Source: Myxococcales bacterium
GTDB taxonomy: Bacteria > Myxococcota_A > Polyangia > GCA-2747355
Direction of reading: 5' to 3'
DNA length: 36,550 nt
Assembly (NCBI GenBank): GCA_020431405.1
Contig: JAGQIK010000164.1
Span: forward strand, 1-36,550
The notes under the pieces were generated by a model. That model was not told the origin of the DNA, searched no databases, and saw only the letters and a list, made by a program, of their open reading frames with translations. Positions 14,444 through 26,732 of this stretch are shown here, one piece after another. Made by a program: the position numbers and the translations under genes. The first letter of the stretch is position 1, and every line of letters starts with the position of its first letter.

Positions 14444-15091
14444 CTATTTAACGAGGTAGAGCAGCGGGAAGAGGAAGATCCAGATCAGGTCGACCAGGTG
14501 CCAGTACAGCCCAGCGTTCTCGACCGGTGTGAAGTACGCAGAGCTAAAGTCGCCGCGTCGCGCGCGCATCAGGATCCAGGCGAGCACGATGATTCCTACC
14601 AGCACGTGCAGACCGTGCAGGCCAGTCATCGCGAAGTAGAGGCTGAAGAAGATGTGCGGGCTGCCGGCGATGCCGGTAGCGGAGAAGCTGCGCGCCGTCA
14701 CCAGGCCGACGTGGATCTTGTGCGAGTACTCGAAGTACTTCACGACCAGGAAGCCGCACGCGAACAAGATCGTCAGCGCCAGCATCAGCACGGTTTGCTT
14801 CTGATTGTTGGTCTGCGCGGCGCGCACACCGAGGGCCATCGTCAGGCTGCTGGTGATCAGGATCACCGTGTTGATGGCGCCCATCTTGACGTCGAGGTAG
14901 GCGTGAGCCGCCAGGAACGTCTCGGGGTAGAGGAAACGCAGCACGCCGTAGGCGACGAAGATGCCGCCGAAGAAGAGCACTTCCTGCGCGAGGAAGAGCC
15001 ACATGCCGAGCTTGCTCGCCGAAGCTTGCTGCTCCGCCGAGTGAAAGTGGTGCTGTAGGAACTTCGGGTGGTCCCCGTGTGCAGCGCTCAT
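14444..15091 (-). CDS. ctaE: Cytochrome c oxidase subunit III
   Basis: The protein has 215 residues with five predicted membrane helices ([58 protein letters not shown], a Leu/Val-rich helix after [20 protein letters not shown], and a last one with [17 protein letters not shown]). This is the compact form without the first two helices of mitochondrial COX3, usual in bacterial caa3 oxidases. The family signatures EVLFFGG, KYFEY, GLHGLHV and [18 protein letters not shown] are intact. It stabilises the catalytic core. It sits between subunit I (38 bp upstream) and subunit IV. Confidence 0.92.
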   Translation of the reverse strand: MSAAHGDHPKFLQHHFHSAEQQASASKLGMWLFLAQEVLFFGGIFVAYGVLRFLYPETFLAAHAYLDVKMGAINTVILITSSLTMALGVRAAQTNNQKQTVLMLALTILFACGFLVVKYFEYSHKIHVGLVTARSFSATGIAGSPHIFFSLYFAMTGLHGLHVLVGIIVLAWILMRARRGDFSSAYFTPVENAGLYWHLVDLIWIFLFPLLYLVK

Positions 15092-15129
15092 CGTCTATCC
15101 AATCATCCGCGCGGTAGAAGCGGCGGTGG

Positions 15130-17112
<1,983 letters not shown>

Positions 17113-17131
17113 ATCTGATCTCGCCTTACAG

Positions 17132-18103
17132 TTACTTCAGCGACTTGATGTAGTCGATCAGCGCGTTCATCTGCTTGGGTGTGATGCGCCCCTTGAAGGT
17201 CGGCATCACCGGCCCGAAGCCCTTAACCACCTTGGCGTTGGGATTCATGATCGACTCGCGAATGTACTCGTCGTCGATCTTGACCTTGCTGCCGTCGGCG
17301 AGCGTCTCGATGGTGCCGTACTTGCCAGCCAGCCACGGCCCCGTCCCCTTGACGCCCTTCTTGATGCTGTGACAGGCGGGGCAGCCGCGCATCTTGAAGA
17401 TCTTGGGCCCCAGCTCCTTGGGCGACAGGTTGTCCATGCCGCAGCCCGACTTGGTCCACTTGTCGTATTCAGCGCGCGTGACGACCTTGATCTTGGAGTA
17501 CATCGTCGAGTGCTTGGTGCCGCAGTACTCGGTGCAGAAGACGTCGAACGTTCCGAGCTTGGTCGCGTTGAACCACAGCACCGTGTAGCGGTTGGGCAGC
17601 GCGTCCTTCTTCACGCGGAAGGCGGGCACGTAGAAGCTGTGCAGCACGTCGATGGACGACATGGTCAGCTTCACCGGCTCGTTGATCGGCACGCGTAGCT
17701 CGTCGACGCCGTCGCAGCCATGCCTGGGCAGCGCGTAGTTCCACTGCCAGCGCTGCGCGGTGACGCGCACGTCGATGGCGCCCTCGGGCGCGACGTTGAG
17801 GCTCATCCAGTCGCGGAAGCCCCACATGAACATCACCAGCAGCAGCACCGACGGGATCACGCTCCACGCGATCTCGAGCCGCGTGTTGCCCTCGATGTCC
17901 GACGTGCGATCGTGTGCACCTCGGCGGCGGTACTTGATGACGAAGTAGATCATCACGCCGACGATCAGCACGAAGAAGAAGACGCACAGCCAGTAGATGA
18001 AGTAGAAAATGCCGTCGACGTTCTCGGCCTGCGTGGCCGCCGTCTCCGGCATCCAGAACGTTCGTTTGGCGGCTCCCGCCAGCAGTGTCTGCATATAGCT
18101 CAT
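17132..18103 (-). CDS. ctaC: Cytochrome c oxidase subunit II fused to cytochrome c (caa3 type)
   Basis: The protein has 323 residues. Two membrane helices (about 31-57 and 78-97) precede the periplasmic cupredoxin domain with a complete CuA site: His155, Cys190, Glu192, Cys194, His198 and Met201. A C-terminal class I cytochrome c domain follows, with heme motif CPACH (241-245) and a later Met in PVMPTF as probable axial ligand. Electrons from ACIII would reach CuA through this heme. There is no obvious cleavable signal peptide or lipobox at the N-terminus. Its ATG overlaps the TGA of the upstream SCO gene by 4 bp (ATGA), tying it to the act operon. Confidence 0.94.
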   Translation of the reverse strand: MSYMQTLLAGAAKRTFWMPETAATQAENVDGIFYFIYWLCVFFFVLIVGVMIYFVIKYRRRGAHDRTSDIEGNTRLEIAWSVIPSVLLLVMFMWGFRDWMSLNVAPEGAIDVRVTAQRWQWNYALPRHGCDGVDELRVPINEPVKLTMSSIDVLHSFYVPAFRVKKDALPNRYTVLWFNATKLGTFDVFCTEYCGTKHSTMYSKIKVVTRAEYDKWTKSGCGMDNLSPKELGPKIFKMRGCPACHSIKKGVKGTGPWLAGKYGTIETLADGSKVKIDDEYIRESIMNPNAKVVKGFGPVMPTFKGRITPKQMNALIDYIKSLK

Positions 18104-19065
18104 GAGCGCGTCCTAGCGTGCTGTTTGCCGATCAGCGCCCGCGCTTCGGGCGCGTGGCGCTTTCGCTCTCTCAGCTTGAGCACGATGATCAGAATCGCGA
18201 GGATGATGATCGTGAGCACGCCGCCGATGCGCATGAAACCGAACGCGAAGGCGGTGTAGCTTCCCGAGTTAGGGTCGTAGTGAAAGCAGCTGAGGATGAT
18301 GCGGTCGACCGTCGATCCGATCTTGCCGCGCGAGGCATCCATCAGCGCGAAGCGCACGTGCTGCGGCTGGTAGACCAGGCCGTAGAGGTAGCGCGAGATC
18401 TTGCCGTCCGGTGCGATGACGTAGATCGCCGCCGTGTGTGCGAACTGGTCCTCGGAGGCGAGGTACTTGTATTCGTAGCCCACGCTGGCGGCGAGCTTGG
18501 CGACGTTTTCGAGCCGCTTGCCGCCGTCGCTAGCCGGCTGGCGCTTGCCGACGAGGAACGCCCAGTCCGCCTCGCGCTTGACGCCGCGCTTGGCCAGCGC
18601 CTTGTTCAGCGTCTCGAGGTAGTTCTTGCGCTTCGCGGCGGCGACCTCGTAGGAATCGCGCGGGTCGAAGCTGACCGTGACCATGCGGTACTTGTCGCCT
18701 GCCACCCACTCGAGCTGCTTGAGCGTGTCGGTGATCGCGTTGAGCTGCAGGCTGCAGAGGTTCTCGCAGCGGTAGTAGTTCAACGACAGGATCATCGGTT
18801 TGCCGCCGGCGACGTACTGGCGCAGGGTGACGCGCTTGCCGCGGTGATCGATGAAGGCCGCGTCGAGATCGATACGCTTGCCGAGGCGCTCCTTGATCCC
18901 CACGCCCACGAGCTGCTTGGGCAGCGCGTTGCCACCGCCGGCGCTCGGCGCTGGCGGCATGTCTCGCCCCCACGCCGAGGCCGCGCCGAGCAGCGTGCCG
19001 AGGAGCATCGTCACGACAAATGTCGCGAGGCGCCGCGTCGCGAGTATGTACAGCCGCTTCGACAC
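18100..19065 (-). CDS. SCO1/SenC-type copper chaperone with C-terminal membrane span
   Basis: The protein has 321 residues from GTG 19065, whose G is shared with the TAG of the gene before. SCO proteins are thioredoxin-fold copper chaperones that load the CuA site. An N-terminal signal or anchor helix, the copper motif C-x3-C (Cys100 ENL Cys104) and the third ligand His in FAHTAAIYVIAPDG are present. Unlike typical SCO proteins it has a second hydrophobic helix near the C-terminus (GFMRIGGVLTIIILAILIIV) followed by a basic tail, preceded by SCFHYDPNSGSYTAFAFG. It lies directly upstream of subunit II, its expected client. It is clearly different from the SCO gene at 27749-28483. Confidence 0.88.
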   Translation of the reverse strand: MSKRLYILATRRLATFVVTMLLGTLLGAASAWGRDMPPAPSAGGGNALPKQLVGVGIKERLGKRIDLDAAFIDHRGKRVTLRQYVAGGKPMILSLNYYRCENLCSLQLNAITDTLKQLEWVAGDKYRMVTVSFDPRDSYEVAAAKRKNYLETLNKALAKRGVKREADWAFLVGKRQPASDGGKRLENVAKLAASVGYEYKYLASEDQFAHTAAIYVIAPDGKISRYLYGLVYQPQHVRFALMDASRGKIGSTVDRIILSCFHYDPNSGSYTAFAFGFMRIGGVLTIIILAILIIVLKLRERKRHAPEARALIGKQHARTRS

Positions 19066-19475
19066 TACTTCTTCGGCTCCGCGGGCTTCTCCGGCGGCTT
19101 CGCCGGTGCTTTTGTCGGTGCGGGCTTGTCGTCGGGAATATCGGCCGGCAGCAGCAGCGTCGGCGTGCGCATCAGCATGTCTTGCGCCATGCGGATCGGG
19201 ATGCGGTAGAGGTTCTTCTTCTTGCTGACGACCCCGTAGCCCGCCGCCGCGCGCTTGTCGGCTTGCGCCGCCTTGGCCAGCGCTGGCTCGATGCGCGCGA
19301 GCTGCTTCTTCTGCATCTCGCGCGTCGTCGCGTGGTTGAACTCTTGCCAGACCATGATCGTCACCACGATGACGACCGCGCACATGGCGCCGACCCAGAC
19401 GAAGAGCTTGCCCGACGGCATGACGTCGGGCTCGACGGGAACGTCGGGGTGCTTCTTGAACTGCTGATCGCTCAT
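19065..19475 (-). CDS. Small single-span membrane protein of the act-cox operon
   Basis: The protein has 136 residues from ATG 19475 (MSDQQFKKHPDVP), with GGCGGGAG upstream. One membrane helix (about 24-46, FVWVGAMCAVVIVVTIMVW) is followed by a helical segment, then GYGVVSKKKNLYRIPIRMAQDMLM and a Lys/Pro/Ala-rich end. With the N-terminus inside, most of it would be periplasmic. It stands between actF (14 bp gap) and the SCO gene (1 bp overlap), so it is made with the complex. It may be an accessory or assembly subunit of ACIII or the ACIII-caa3 supercomplex. No heme, Fe-S or copper motif is seen. I cannot name the family. Confidence 0.7.
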   Translation of the reverse strand: MSDQQFKKHPDVPVEPDVMPSGKLFVWVGAMCAVVIVVTIMVWQEFNHATTREMQKKQLARIEPALAKAAQADKRAAAGYGVVSKKKNLYRIPIRMAQDMLMRTPTLLLPADIPDDKPAPTKAPAKPPEKPAEPKK

Positions 19476-19489
19476 TCGTCCACTCCCGC

Positions 19490-20704
19490 CTAGATATTCT
19501 TGAAGGCGAGCGACTCCTTGAGCCGCGGGTCGCCTGCCGGGATGAGCTTGTGGCGCGCCAGGCCGTAGCCGAAGACGGCGAGGAACACGCCGCCGACGCC
19601 GACGAAGGTCGTCAGGTCGACGATGGTGAAGTGCGGTCCGTGGTGGTGGTACGTCGGCATGATCAGCCAGTACATGTCGAAGTAGTGCACCGTCAGGACC
19701 ATCAGCGCGCCGATGATCAGCGTCGGTTTGAAGCGCTTGATCGTGCGGTTGATCATGAAGAAGAACGGCACGGCGAAGTGGCCCACGCCCTGGAAGATGC
19801 TCATGCCGAGCCACGCGCCGCCGCGGTGTTTGAACCACACCGTCTCTTCAGGGATGTTGCCGTACCAGATCAGCATGTACTGCGAGAACGCGATGTAGGC
19901 CCAGAACACCGTGAAGGCGAAGATCAGCTTGCCGAGGTCGTGATAGTGCTCGGACGTGATCACGTCCTTGAGCACGCCGCTGCGCTGCAGCAGCACGCCC
20001 ATCAAGCTGATGAACGAGAAGATCGCCAGCGTGGTGCCCGCGAAGTAATAAGGACCGAAGATCGTCGAGTACCAGTGCGGGTCGAGCGACATGATCCAGT
20101 CGAAGGCGGCGAAGGTCAGCGTCAGCGCGAAGATGACGATCGACGGGCCCGCGACGATCTGCATGCGCTTGGTGGCAGCAGCCTCTTTGCTCTCGTCCTG
20201 CGCCGTGGACTTCTTCCAGAAGTACCAGGCCAGCACGAACCAGAGGATGAAGTACGCGCCGGCGCGCGTGTAGAAACCCGTCGTGTTGAGGTACGCCGCC
20301 TTGTCTTGCAGCACCAAGTCCTTTGCGACGGCTTCAGCGTGAGACCAGTGATAGAGATCGTGTAGCCCCAACGCGATGGGTATGAAGAGCACCGCGAATG
20401 CCGGCAGCGCCAGCATGGCGTGCTCGGCGATGCGCCGCACCACCACGCTCCAGCCGGCGCGCGCGGCGAACTGGACGATGACGAAGAACAGGCCGCCCAG
20501 CGCGAGGCTGAGCCAGTAGGCGTACGCCACGAGGTACGAGAAGTAGAACTGCGGGTGCAGCTTGCCGCCCTTCCAGGCGATGCCGGCCGACGCGCCCAGA
20601 CCGATGACGGCCAGCGCGACGCCGATCAGCGGCAGCTTGCGCCACAGGCTGTTCTGCGGCAGCTCGATGTCTTGAGCTGTGATCTTTTTGGGTGAGTGGC
20701 TCAC
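19490..20704 (-). CDS. actF: ActF, integral membrane subunit of Alternative Complex III
   Basis: The protein has 404 residues. I prefer GTG 20704 because it overlaps the actE TGA (GTGA) and has AAGGGG 8 nt upstream; GTG 20713 would add three residues. About ten membrane helices are expected. ActF is related to ActC/NrfD but shorter. Recognisable parts are HPQFYFSYLVAYAYWLSLALGG, AGPSIVIFALTLTFAAFDWIMSLDPHWYST, SQYMLIWYGNIPEET and WYFWKKS. In known ACIII structures this subunit sits beside ActC in the membrane and may form a proton path. Order actA to actF with short or overlapping junctions shows one operon. Confidence 0.9.
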   Translation of the reverse strand: MSHSPKKITAQDIELPQNSLWRKLPLIGVALAVIGLGASAGIAWKGGKLHPQFYFSYLVAYAYWLSLALGGLFFVIVQFAARAGWSVVVRRIAEHAMLALPAFAVLFIPIALGLHDLYHWSHAEAVAKDLVLQDKAAYLNTTGFYTRAGAYFILWFVLAWYFWKKSTAQDESKEAAATKRMQIVAGPSIVIFALTLTFAAFDWIMSLDPHWYSTIFGPYYFAGTTLAIFSFISLMGVLLQRSGVLKDVITSEHYHDLGKLIFAFTVFWAYIAFSQYMLIWYGNIPEETVWFKHRGGAWLGMSIFQGVGHFAVPFFFMINRTIKRFKPTLIIGALMVLTVHYFDMYWLIMPTYHHHGPHFTIVDLTTFVGVGGVFLAVFGYGLARHKLIPAGDPRLKESLAFKNI

Positions 20705-21330
20705 TTGCTCCACCCCTTGCGCTGGCGCACCGCCGAGGGAATGCGCTCGATGGGCTGCGATCCAGCGATCTGCAGCACGCGGACGTAGGCGGCGATGGCC
20801 CAGCGGTCATGCACGGGGATCTGCACCGCGTACGAGGGCATGTTGCGGATGCCCTTGGTGATGACCTGGAAGAAGTGTCCGATGGGCATCTTGCGCAGCC
20901 GCGTCTCGAGATACGAGGTGGGCTGGATGACGATGCCCTTGGTCACCACCGGCGCGTTCTTGCCGGTGCCTGTGCGGCCGTGGCAGGGACGACAGTAGAT
21001 GTTGTAGCGCTCTTTGCCGCGCTTGAGCAGGTTCTCGGTGAGCTTGACGGGCAGCTTCTTGGTGAGCTGGTTTCCGACCATGCCGCGATAGAGGCGGTCG
21101 TTTTCGCGCAGCTCGCCGATGGCGATGGTGCCCTTGACCTGCGGGCGCATGCCGCGCCCGTCCTTCCAGAACTTCGAGCCTTCCTGCGACTCGATGTACT
21201 TCTGGTTGTCCATGTTGGGGTTGAGGTGAATCGGCGGCTCGATCGCGAGGTCGCCACGGCAACCCGCAGCGAGCAGCACTGACGCGAGCAGCACTGACGC
21301 GAGCAAGAGCAGCGAGTGGGTTCGGCGCAT
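20701..21330 (-). CDS. actE: ActE, monoheme cytochrome c lipoprotein of ACIII
   Basis: The protein has 209 residues. A lipoprotein signal with LLAAGC (Cys24) tethers it to the outer face of the membrane. A single class I heme site CRPCH (113-117) and a probable Met ligand in IRNMPSY follow; this is the usual ActE layout, handing electrons onward to the oxidase. The signal peptide contains a doubled ASVLL-type segment caused by a perfect 15 bp tandem repeat. The start ATG 21330 lies 2 bp after the actD stop and its TGA overlaps the actF start. Confidence 0.92.
   Translation of the reverse strand: MRRTHSLLLLASVLLASVLLAAGCRGDLAIEPPIHLNPNMDNQKYIESQEGSKFWKDGRGMRPQVKGTIAIGELRENDRLYRGMVGNQLTKKLPVKLTENLLKRGKERYNIYCRPCHGRTGTGKNAPVVTKGIVIQPTSYLETRLRKMPIGHFFQVITKGIRNMPSYAVQIPVHDRWAIAAYVRVLQIAGSQPIERIPSAVRQRKGWSK
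21271..21300 (-). repeat. Perfect 15 bp tandem duplication in the actE signal peptide
   Basis: GAGCAGCACTGACGC occurs twice in a row on the plus strand. In the protein it doubles five residues of the hydrophobic core (ASVLLASVLLA), lengthening the signal without changing frame. Complete identity of both copies suggests a recent event. Confidence 0.85.
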
Positions 21331-21332
21331 GG

Positions 21333-21881
21333 TTATTCCTCCACCAGCTCGACGTGGGTGGCGCCGATGTCTTTGAGGAACTGCACCGTCTTGACCTCGT
21401 CGAAGCGCGGATCAGCCGACTCGATGGAGATGAAGAACTTGTCGTCGGTGACGCGCTCGAAGCGCTCCGAGCGGAACAGCGAGTGGTACAGCTGCGGCAG
21501 CTTGTTGAAGTGCAGCATGCCGAAGAAGCAGGCGAAGGCCGAGAAGAGCACCATCAGCTCGAAGCACACCGGCACGAAGGCCTGCCACGAGAAGAGCGGC
21601 TTGCCGCTGATGATGAACGGGTAGTCGACCGCGTTGGTCCACCACTGCAAGAGCAGTCCAGCCGATGCGCCGGTGAGGCCCACCACGAACACGACGTAGC
21701 CGAGCTTCGACGGGGGGATGCCCATCGCGTCCTCGATCCCGTGGATCGGGAACGGCGAGTGCGCGTCCCACTTGCGATACTTGGCGTCGCGCACCTTCTC
21801 GCAGGCCGACACCAGGCTCGCAGCGCCGTCGAACTCGGCGAGCGCGCCGAAGGACTTGCTGGGAGAGTTGGAGCTCGCCAT
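21333..21881 (-). CDS. actD: ActD, DUF3341 membrane subunit of ACIII
   Basis: The protein has 182 residues with two membrane helices (about 59-80 and 101-123) and a C-terminal ferredoxin-like cytoplasmic part. Family features are the N-terminal LAEFDGAASLVSACEKVRDA, PFPIHGIEDAMGIPPSKLGY and the end FLKDIGATHVELVEE. ActD is a structural subunit without cofactors that contacts ActC and ActF. Its ATG follows the actC TAA immediately (TAAATG), and actE starts 2 bp after its stop. Confidence 0.92.
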   Translation of the reverse strand: MASSNSPSKSFGALAEFDGAASLVSACEKVRDAKYRKWDAHSPFPIHGIEDAMGIPPSKLGYVVFVVGLTGASAGLLLQWWTNAVDYPFIISGKPLFSWQAFVPVCFELMVLFSAFACFFGMLHFNKLPQLYHSLFRSERFERVTDDKFFISIESADPRFDEVKTVQFLKDIGATHVELVEE

Positions 21882-23393
<1,512 letters not shown>

Positions 23394-23396
23394 CGG

Positions 23397-26300
23397 TCAC
23401 ACCAGGCGGGGGTTGGGGTTGCGGATCTTGGCGAGATACGTCGTGCGCGGCCGGTTGTTGAGCTCGCGCAGCAGCGTGTAGTCACGGTCCTGCTTCTTGA
23501 GGCGCGAGACGCGGCTGCTCGGGTCGTTGATATCGCCGAACACGATCGAGTCTGTCGGGCAGGTCTGCGCGCAGGCCGGCACGATGGCGCCGTCGGGCAC
23601 CTTGTCGCGCTGCACGCGCAGCGCAGAGTGGCGCGCCTCGCTGATGCGCTGCACGCAGTAGGTGCACTTCTCCATCACGCCGCGGAAGCGCACGCTGACG
23701 TCCGGGTTGCGCTGCATGGTCAGCAGCGGGTTGGCGTGATCGTTCTCTTTGGAGAAGTTGAAGTAGTTGAAGCGCCGCACCTTGTACGGGCAGTTGTTCG
23801 AGCAGTAGCGCGTGCCGATGCAGCGGTTGTAGACCATGTCGTTGAGCCCGTCGGGGCTGTGCATGGTCGCCGCCACCGGGCAGACCTGCTCGCAGGGCGC
23901 GTTCTCGCACTGCTGGCAGGGCATCGGCTGAATCACCACCTCGGGCTGCTCTTCGTCGCCCGCGTAGTAGCGGTCGAGTCGGATCCAGTGCAGCTCGCGG
24001 CCATTGGCCACGCGGTCCTTGCCGACGATCGAGATGTTGTTCTCGGAGATGCAGGCCAGCAGGCAGCTATTGCAGCCGGTGCAGGTGTTGAGGTCGATCG
24101 ACATGCCCCACTGCTGGCCCTTGCTGTAGTCGGCGGGCGACTCCCACAGCTGGGTCAGCTTGTCCTTCGGCATGACCTCGAACTTCTCGACGAACTTCGG
24201 GTTCTTCTTGTACTCGGTGAGCGTCGCCTCTCGCACGAGCGGCCGCGTCTTCGAGGTGTAGAACGCCTTGCCCGGCGTCTGCGGCAGGCCGTGCGCGACG
24301 TTGGTCGACGGCGTGAGCGAGCCGTACTCCTGCGTGGTGACCAGCTTGTAGGTGCCGCGGCCGCGCGCGAGCGATCCGCCGCTGATGACCCACGGGGTCT
24401 TGCTGGTGCGCAGCGCGTAGCCGTTGAAGCCGCGACCGTGCGCCAGCTTCGGTCCGGCGGTGCGTCCCCAGCCGAGCTGCACGACGGCGCTGCCGGTGGC
24501 CACGCCGGGAATGACCCACACCGCGGCGGTGAGCTTGCTTTCGCCCGCAGAGAGCGTGCACATGTCGCCCGAGGTGACGCCGACCTTGCGCGCCGTCTCG
24601 GGTCCGAGCAGCAGCGCGTTGTCCCACGACAGCTTGCTGAGCGGATCGGGTACCTCGAGCAGCCAGCCGTTGTGGCCGTAGCGGCCATCGTAGGTCGACC
24701 AGTCGAGGCCCAGCGTGACCTCGAGGCTCTTGGGTGTCGGCCACGGCGTGACCTTGCGCGCGCCCCAGGCCGCGCCGATCTTGCTCCACTCGAAGCGTGC
24801 GCTCGCCGGCACGAGCTTGCGGATCAGCCGCCCGTCGTGAAGCGCGTAGCGCCACACGGTCTCGGCCTGCGGCCCCGGCGAGACGCGCGACGTGAAGTGC
24901 GCGCGCACCTGCGTGTAGGGCGACGCATCCTTCTCGCCGAGCAGGCGCGCGAGCACCTCGATCTCGTTGAGCGACTTGTAAAGCGGCGCGATCAGCGGTT
25001 GCTGGATCGCGAAGGTGCCGTCGATGGCGCGCAGGTCGCCCCACGTCTCGAGGAAGTGCGAGCGCGGCACGTGCAGCTTGCAGTGCGCGCTGGTCTCGTT
25101 GACGTGATCCGAGAGGTGGATCGTGTCGGCGATCTTGCTCAGCGCGGCGCCAAGCTTGATGTCTACCGGCGCGCTGAAGACCGGATTGTCGGCGATGACG
25201 ATCAGCGTCTTGATGCTCGCCGCGTCGCGCACGAGATGCGCCATCGAGCTGGCCGGCGGGCGGTCCATCTCGTTGACGAACTCGATCGCGCGGCCGTTGT
25301 TGCCGAGCATCTCGTTGAGCAGGTGCGCTAGCGCGTGCACCTCGGGCGGCTGCCGCTCGCCGACGATGATCGCGCTCTGCTTGCGGTTGGGCGCGTCGCG
25401 CAGATCCTTGGCGACCTCGTCGGCCCACTTGGCCAGCGACGGGCGGCGCGGTTTGCCGCGCTGCTCGCCGTCGAGCCCCTTGCGCGACTTGAGCGCCGCC
25501 ACCAGCGCCTCGGCGCCTTGCGGTGCGTTGACGCCGCTATTGAACATCGCCTGGGCGATGGCGGCGAGCATCTCGCCGCACTTCGACGCCGGCAGCGTGA
25601 GCCGGTGGTCGGCGGTGGCGCCGGTGAGGCTCACCGCGGGCTCGACCGCGTAGAGGCGGTTCATTTTGCTCGCCGTCGACGCTACGCGGCGGCGCTGGGC
25701 GAACAGGCGCGCGTTGCGCACGGTGTCGCCTTCGGTGCCGAGAAAGTCGCAGTCGATGGCGACGATCACCTTGGCGCGGTGAAGCTGGTAGATCGGGCGC
25801 ATGTAGGCCGCGCCGACCATCGCGGCGCCGTCGCGCGCGTTGTTGGTGTCGGCTGGCTCGTGGCGGTAGATGCGTGACTTGGGCAGGCGCGTCTTGATCT
25901 GCTCGATCAGCGCTGCGTAGGTTGGCGAGGGGCGGGCGTCGACGAGCAACGCCAGGCCGTCACCCTCGTTCTTCGAGGCGGCCTCGCCGAGCGCGTCGAG
26001 CTTCTTGCGCACGTACTCGAGGTCGACCTTGGCGCGGCCCTTGGCGACGTGGGTCTTGAACGGGTTGTCGTCGCCGCCATGCGCCGCCGCGGCACCATGG
26101 CCGCCGCCGTGCGCGTCCTTCTTTTTCGCTGCGCCGCTGTGCGGATCCAACTTCGACGGCACCTGCGCGCGATCGGCGTTCCACAGCTCGAGCACCGAAG
26201 CCTGCGCCCAGTGGTTGACGCGGCCCTTGTTCATCGGGTGGCGGAAGTTGCCTTCGATCTTCGTCGGGCGCCCGTCCTGGCTCTCGACGACGAGGCCAAG

Positions 26301-26732
26301 CACCTCGCTGCCCGAGAGCATCGTGGTGGCGAAGTAGCGCGGCTTGCCCGGGATCTGCATCTCGGGGCGGTTGTTGTAGGGCAGGATGTGCTGCTCGGGC
26401 TTGCGGATGCAGCCGGCCAGCGTGGCGGCGGCCATGCCGGAGCCGACGAGGCCCATGAAGCCGCGGCGCGTGGTGCCGCTCTTGGGCTCCTCCGCGACGA
26501 CCTCGACCTTCACGCCCTCGCCCGCCAATCCGTTGGCCGCGGAGAGGTCTTCCGCGGCGCGTTGAAGCTCCGGGAACTCGGCCTCGGAGGCGGGCTTTTC
26601 GTGCAGCGCGCGCCAGTACTGCTTGGGCTGCTCGCTCGGCGCTTCGCACGCCGGCGCGACGTTGGAATCGACAAACGTGGAGTCGAGCACGAGCTTCGGC
26701 TCGAAGCGCTGCTTGCGTCGCTGCTTTCTCAT
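23397..26732 (-). CDS. actB: ActB, molybdopterin-oxidoreductase-like Fe-S subunit of ACIII
   Basis: The protein has 1111 residues from ATG 26732; a longer frame upstream would lie inside actA. The N-terminal 85 residues include KQYWRALHEKPASEAEFPEL, the extension known to precede Tat signals in these proteins. The twin-arginine motif TTRRGFMGL lies at 87-95, with LAGC (Cys108) as a possible lipobox. A long molybdopterin-enzyme-like domain follows, which in ACIII has no Mo cofactor. From about residue 880 comes a ferredoxin-like region with four cluster motifs: CTGCNSCLLAC, CQQCENAPCEQVCP, CIGTRYCSNNCPYKVRRFNY, and CTYC with CAQTCP. These clusters take electrons from quinol toward the ActA and ActE hemes. 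It overlaps actA by 4 bp. Confidence 0.95.
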   Translation of the reverse strand: MRKQRRKQRFEPKLVLDSTFVDSNVAPACEAPSEQPKQYWRALHEKPASEAEFPELQRAAEDLSAANGLAGEGVKVEVVAEEPKSGTTRRGFMGLVGSGMAAATLAGCIRKPEQHILPYNNRPEMQIPGKPRYFATTMLSGSEVLGLVVESQDGRPTKIEGNFRHPMNKGRVNHWAQASVLELWNADRAQVPSKLDPHSGAAKKKDAHGGGHGAAAAHGGDDNPFKTHVAKGRAKVDLEYVRKKLDALGEAASKNEGDGLALLVDARPSPTYAALIEQIKTRLPKSRIYRHEPADTNNARDGAAMVGAAYMRPIYQLHRAKVIVAIDCDFLGTEGDTVRNARLFAQRRRVASTASKMNRLYAVEPAVSLTGATADHRLTLPASKCGEMLAAIAQAMFNSGVNAPQGAEALVAALKSRKGLDGEQRGKPRRPSLAKWADEVAKDLRDAPNRKQSAIIVGERQPPEVHALAHLLNEMLGNNGRAIEFVNEMDRPPASSMAHLVRDAASIKTLIVIADNPVFSAPVDIKLGAALSKIADTIHLSDHVNETSAHCKLHVPRSHFLETWGDLRAIDGTFAIQQPLIAPLYKSLNEIEVLARLLGEKDASPYTQVRAHFTSRVSPGPQAETVWRYALHDGRLIRKLVPASARFEWSKIGAAWGARKVTPWPTPKSLEVTLGLDWSTYDGRYGHNGWLLEVPDPLSKLSWDNALLLGPETARKVGVTSGDMCTLSAGESKLTAAVWVIPGVATGSAVVQLGWGRTAGPKLAHGRGFNGYALRTSKTPWVISGGSLARGRGTYKLVTTQEYGSLTPSTNVAHGLPQTPGKAFYTSKTRPLVREATLTEYKKNPKFVEKFEVMPKDKLTQLWESPADYSKGQQWGMSIDLNTCTGCNSCLLACISENNISIVGKDRVANGRELHWIRLDRYYAGDEEQPEVVIQPMPCQQCENAPCEQVCPVAATMHSPDGLNDMVYNRCIGTRYCSNNCPYKVRRFNYFNFSKENDHANPLLTMQRNPDVSVRFRGVMEKCTYCVQRISEARHSALRVQRDKVPDGAIVPACAQTCPTDSIVFGDINDPSSRVSRLKKQDRDYTLLRELNNRPRTTYLAKIRNPNPRLV

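Noticed and set aside
19476-19838. Longer start for the 136-residue protein and for other minus-strand frames that run into the upstream gene
   Set aside because: The extra residues are antiparallel or frame-shifted readings of actF with no protein-like character. ATG 19475 has a ribosome site and a normal spacing to actF.
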